A stretch of DNA of 64,000 bases. Origin: Pararoseomonas sp. SCSIO 73927. Its GTDB lineage: Bacteria; Pseudomonadota; Alphaproteobacteria; Acetobacterales; Acetobacteraceae. Within the stretch, counting starts at the first letter, position 1; each line of letters starts with the position of its first letter. Of the stretch, positions 62,596 through 64,000 are shown piece after piece. A program made the position numbers and the translations under genes. A model generated the notes under the pieces. The model worked only from the letters and a program-made list of their open reading frames with translations, was not told where the DNA came from and did no database searches. The stretch lies in the NCBI RefSeq assembly GCF_037040815.1, contig NZ_CP146232.1, positions 620,001-684,000 on the forward strand, in the 5' to 3' direction.

Positions 62596-63708
62596 ATGCG
62601 CGTGATCGTCACTGGTGGTGCCGGTTTCATCGGCTCTGCTCTTGTTCGGCACCTGGTTCTCGAGCTCGGGCACGAGGTGCTCGTGGTCGACAAGCTCACC
62701 TATGCCGGGGACCGCCGGACGCTGGCCCCCTGCGAGGGCCGCCCCGGCTTCGCCTTCCTGCAGGCCGACATCTGCGACGCCGAGCGGATGCGCGCCGCCC
62801 TCGCCGACTACGCCCCCGACGCCGTGCTGCACCTGGCCGCCGAGAGCCATGTGGACCGCTCCATCGCCTCCGCCGCCCCCTTCATCCAGACCAACGTGGT
62901 CGGCACCTTCGCCCTGCTGGAGGCCGCCCGCGCCCTGGTGGCCGGCTACGACGCCCCCCGGGCCGCGGCCTTCCGCTTCCTCCACGTCTCCACCGACGAG
63001 GTCTTCGGCTCCCTCGGCCCCACCGGCGCCTTCACCGAGAGCACGCCCTACGACCCGCGCTCCCCCTACTCCGCCAGCAAGGCCGCCTCCGACCACCTGG
63101 CCCGCGCCTGGCACGAGACCTACGGCCTGCCCACGATCGTCACCAACTGCTCCAACAACTACGGGCCCTACCACTTCCCCGAAAAGCTCATCCCGCTCGT
63201 CACCCTCAACGCGCTGGAGGGCAAGCCCCTCCCCGTCTACGGCGACGGCGGCAACGTGCGGGACTGGCTCTTCGTCGAGGACCACGCCCGCGCCCTGGCC
63301 GCGGCGCTGACCCGCGGCACCCCGGGGCGGACCTACAACATCGGCGGCCGCGCCGAGCGCACCAACCTGCAGGTCGTCCACGCCATCTGCGACACCCTGG
63401 ACCGCCTCCGCCCCCGCTCCACCAACGAGGGCCCCACCAACGAGGACCCCGCCGACGAGGGCCCCGCCCCGCGCCGCGACCTCATCACCTTCGTCCCCGA
63501 CCGCCCGGGACATGACCGCCGCTACGCCATCGACCCCACCAGGGCCGAGAGGGAACTCGGCTGGCGCTCCACCCTCACCTTCGAGGAGGGCATCGAGCGC
63601 ACCCTGCGATGGTACCTCGACAACGAGGCCTGGTGGCGACCCTTGCGCGACACATACGCCGGAGAACGCCTCGGACTCCTCCCCGACAACAAGAAAGACA
63701 CGGCATGA
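62596..63708 (+). CDS. rfbB: dTDP-glucose 4,6-dehydratase
   Basis: The 370-residue enzyme has the Rossmann motif [34 protein letters not shown], the substrate-site [20 protein letters not shown] and the catalytic Tyr-Lys in [20 protein letters not shown]. The specific [19 protein letters not shown] and [20 protein letters not shown] mark it as the dTDP-glucose form. It converts dTDP-glucose to the 4-keto-6-deoxy intermediate of dTDP-rhamnose and related sugars. A low-complexity insert ([16 protein letters not shown]) lies near residue 285. The ATG at 62596 fits the family. The stop overlaps the rfbA start. Confidence 0.95.
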   Translation: MRVIVTGGAGFIGSALVRHLVLELGHEVLVVDKLTYAGDRRTLAPCEGRPGFAFLQADICDAERMRAALADYAPDAVLHLAAESHVDRSIASAAPFIQTNVVGTFALLEAARALVAGYDAPRAAAFRFLHVSTDEVFGSLGPTGAFTESTPYDPRSPYSASKAASDHLARAWHETYGLPTIVTNCSNNYGPYHFPEKLIPLVTLNALEGKPLPVYGDGGNVRDWLFVEDHARALAAALTRGTPGRTYNIGGRAERTNLQVVHAICDTLDRLRPRSTNEGPTNEDPADEGPAPRRDLITFVPDRPGHDRRYAIDPTRAERELGWRSTLTFEEGIERTLRWYLDNEAWWRPLRDTYAGERLGLLPDNKKDTA

Positions 63709-64000
63709 TGTCCGGGACACCCATGAAGGGCATCATTCTGGCGGGTGGTAGCGGCACGCGGCTGTACCCGGCGACGATGGCGGTGTCGAAGCAGCTGCTG
63801 CCCGTCTACGACAAGCCGATGATCTACTACCCGCTCTCGGTGCTCATGCTCGCCGGGATCCGCGAGGTGCTGATCATCTCCACCCCGCACGACCTGCCCC
63901 TGTTCCAGCGCCTGCTCGGCACCGGCGAGCAGTGGGGCATCCGCCTCTCCTACGTCGCCCAGCCCAGCCCCGACGGCCTCGCCCAGGCCTTCCTCCTGGG
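63705..64000 (+). CDS. rfbA: Glucose-1-phosphate thymidylyltransferase, cut by the window end
   Basis: The first 98 residues are present: [20 protein letters not shown] with the nucleotide-binding loop, then [20 protein letters not shown] and the [14 protein letters not shown] stretch, as in RfbA. It makes dTDP-glucose from glucose-1-phosphate and dTTP, the substrate for RfbB. The start is uncertain: ATG at 63705 (overlapping the rfbB stop as ATGA), 63708 or the canonical 63723 (MKGIILAGG). The gene runs past the right edge. Further dTDP-sugar genes probably follow. Confidence 0.95.
   Translation, partial: MMSGTPMKGIILAGGSGTRLYPATMAVSKQLLPVYDKPMIYYPLSVLMLAGIREVLIISTPHDLPLFQRLLGTGEQWGIRLSYVAQPSPDGLAQAFLL

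Overview
The window is about 70 % G+C with dense, tightly packed genes. The gene content is a urease operon, a putative peptide importer, a Bug-type solute-binding protein, nicotinate catabolism and a HupE/UreJ protein. Together these suggest an environmental alphaproteobacterium of the Acetobacteraceae type (Roseomonas-like). The genus is an inference from gene content and composition, not something the sequence proves.

Layout. 1-6361 is a lower-G+C, loosely packed stretch with regulators, a DoxX protein, a short-chain dehydrogenase and a frameshifted remnant of a peptide-binding protein. It lies on the 3' side of a tRNA-Arg(CCG) gene and looks like an old tRNA-associated island. 6498-14529 is a mixed housekeeping/accessory block: a holin-endolysin fusion, an omega-aminotransferase, a CobW GTPase with a WD40 partner, an aldo/keto reductase and small conserved proteins. 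14797-20063 is a five-gene ABC operon for a peptide-like solute in which each gene overlaps the next by ATGA. 20170-22263 is a matrixin-type metalloprotease ending in six 57-residue repeats.

22266-34406 is envelope and carbohydrate biology. It holds an acetyltransferase, a short OpgH-like glucosyltransferase coupled to a LysR gene, and a six-gene cassette (acyl-CoA dehydrogenase, PIG-L deacetylase, NodS-like methyltransferase, three glycosyltransferases). A D-Ala-D-Ala carboxypeptidase with a SPOR-like tail and a secreted protein of unknown function follow. The cassette's chemistry resembles the Nod-factor enzymes; its product is unknown.

34413-43319 carries a PEP-carboxylase-like gene with altered signature motifs, then the urease operon read right to left: hxlR, ureD, ureA, ureB, ureC, ureE, ureF, ureG, hupE/ureJ. 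A divergent alcohol dehydrogenase follows at 43419.

47005-58510 is a nicotinate catabolic locus on the minus strand: nicX, an ABC importer (binding protein, fused LivH-LivM permease, LivG, LivF), nicA, nicB, nicC and a TetR regulator. Two copies of an 18-bp palindrome (TAACTG-N6-CAGTTA) lie just upstream of nicX and nicC. Together they would import a pyridine acid, hydroxylate it (NicAB), convert it to 2,5-dihydroxypyridine (NicC) and open the ring (NicX). No nicD, nicE or nicF was recognised here.

The right end has a flavin reductase, a LysR regulator, an intergenic cluster of palindromes, a YeiH-type exporter, upp, and the start of a dTDP-sugar operon (rfbB, rfbA cut by the window edge).
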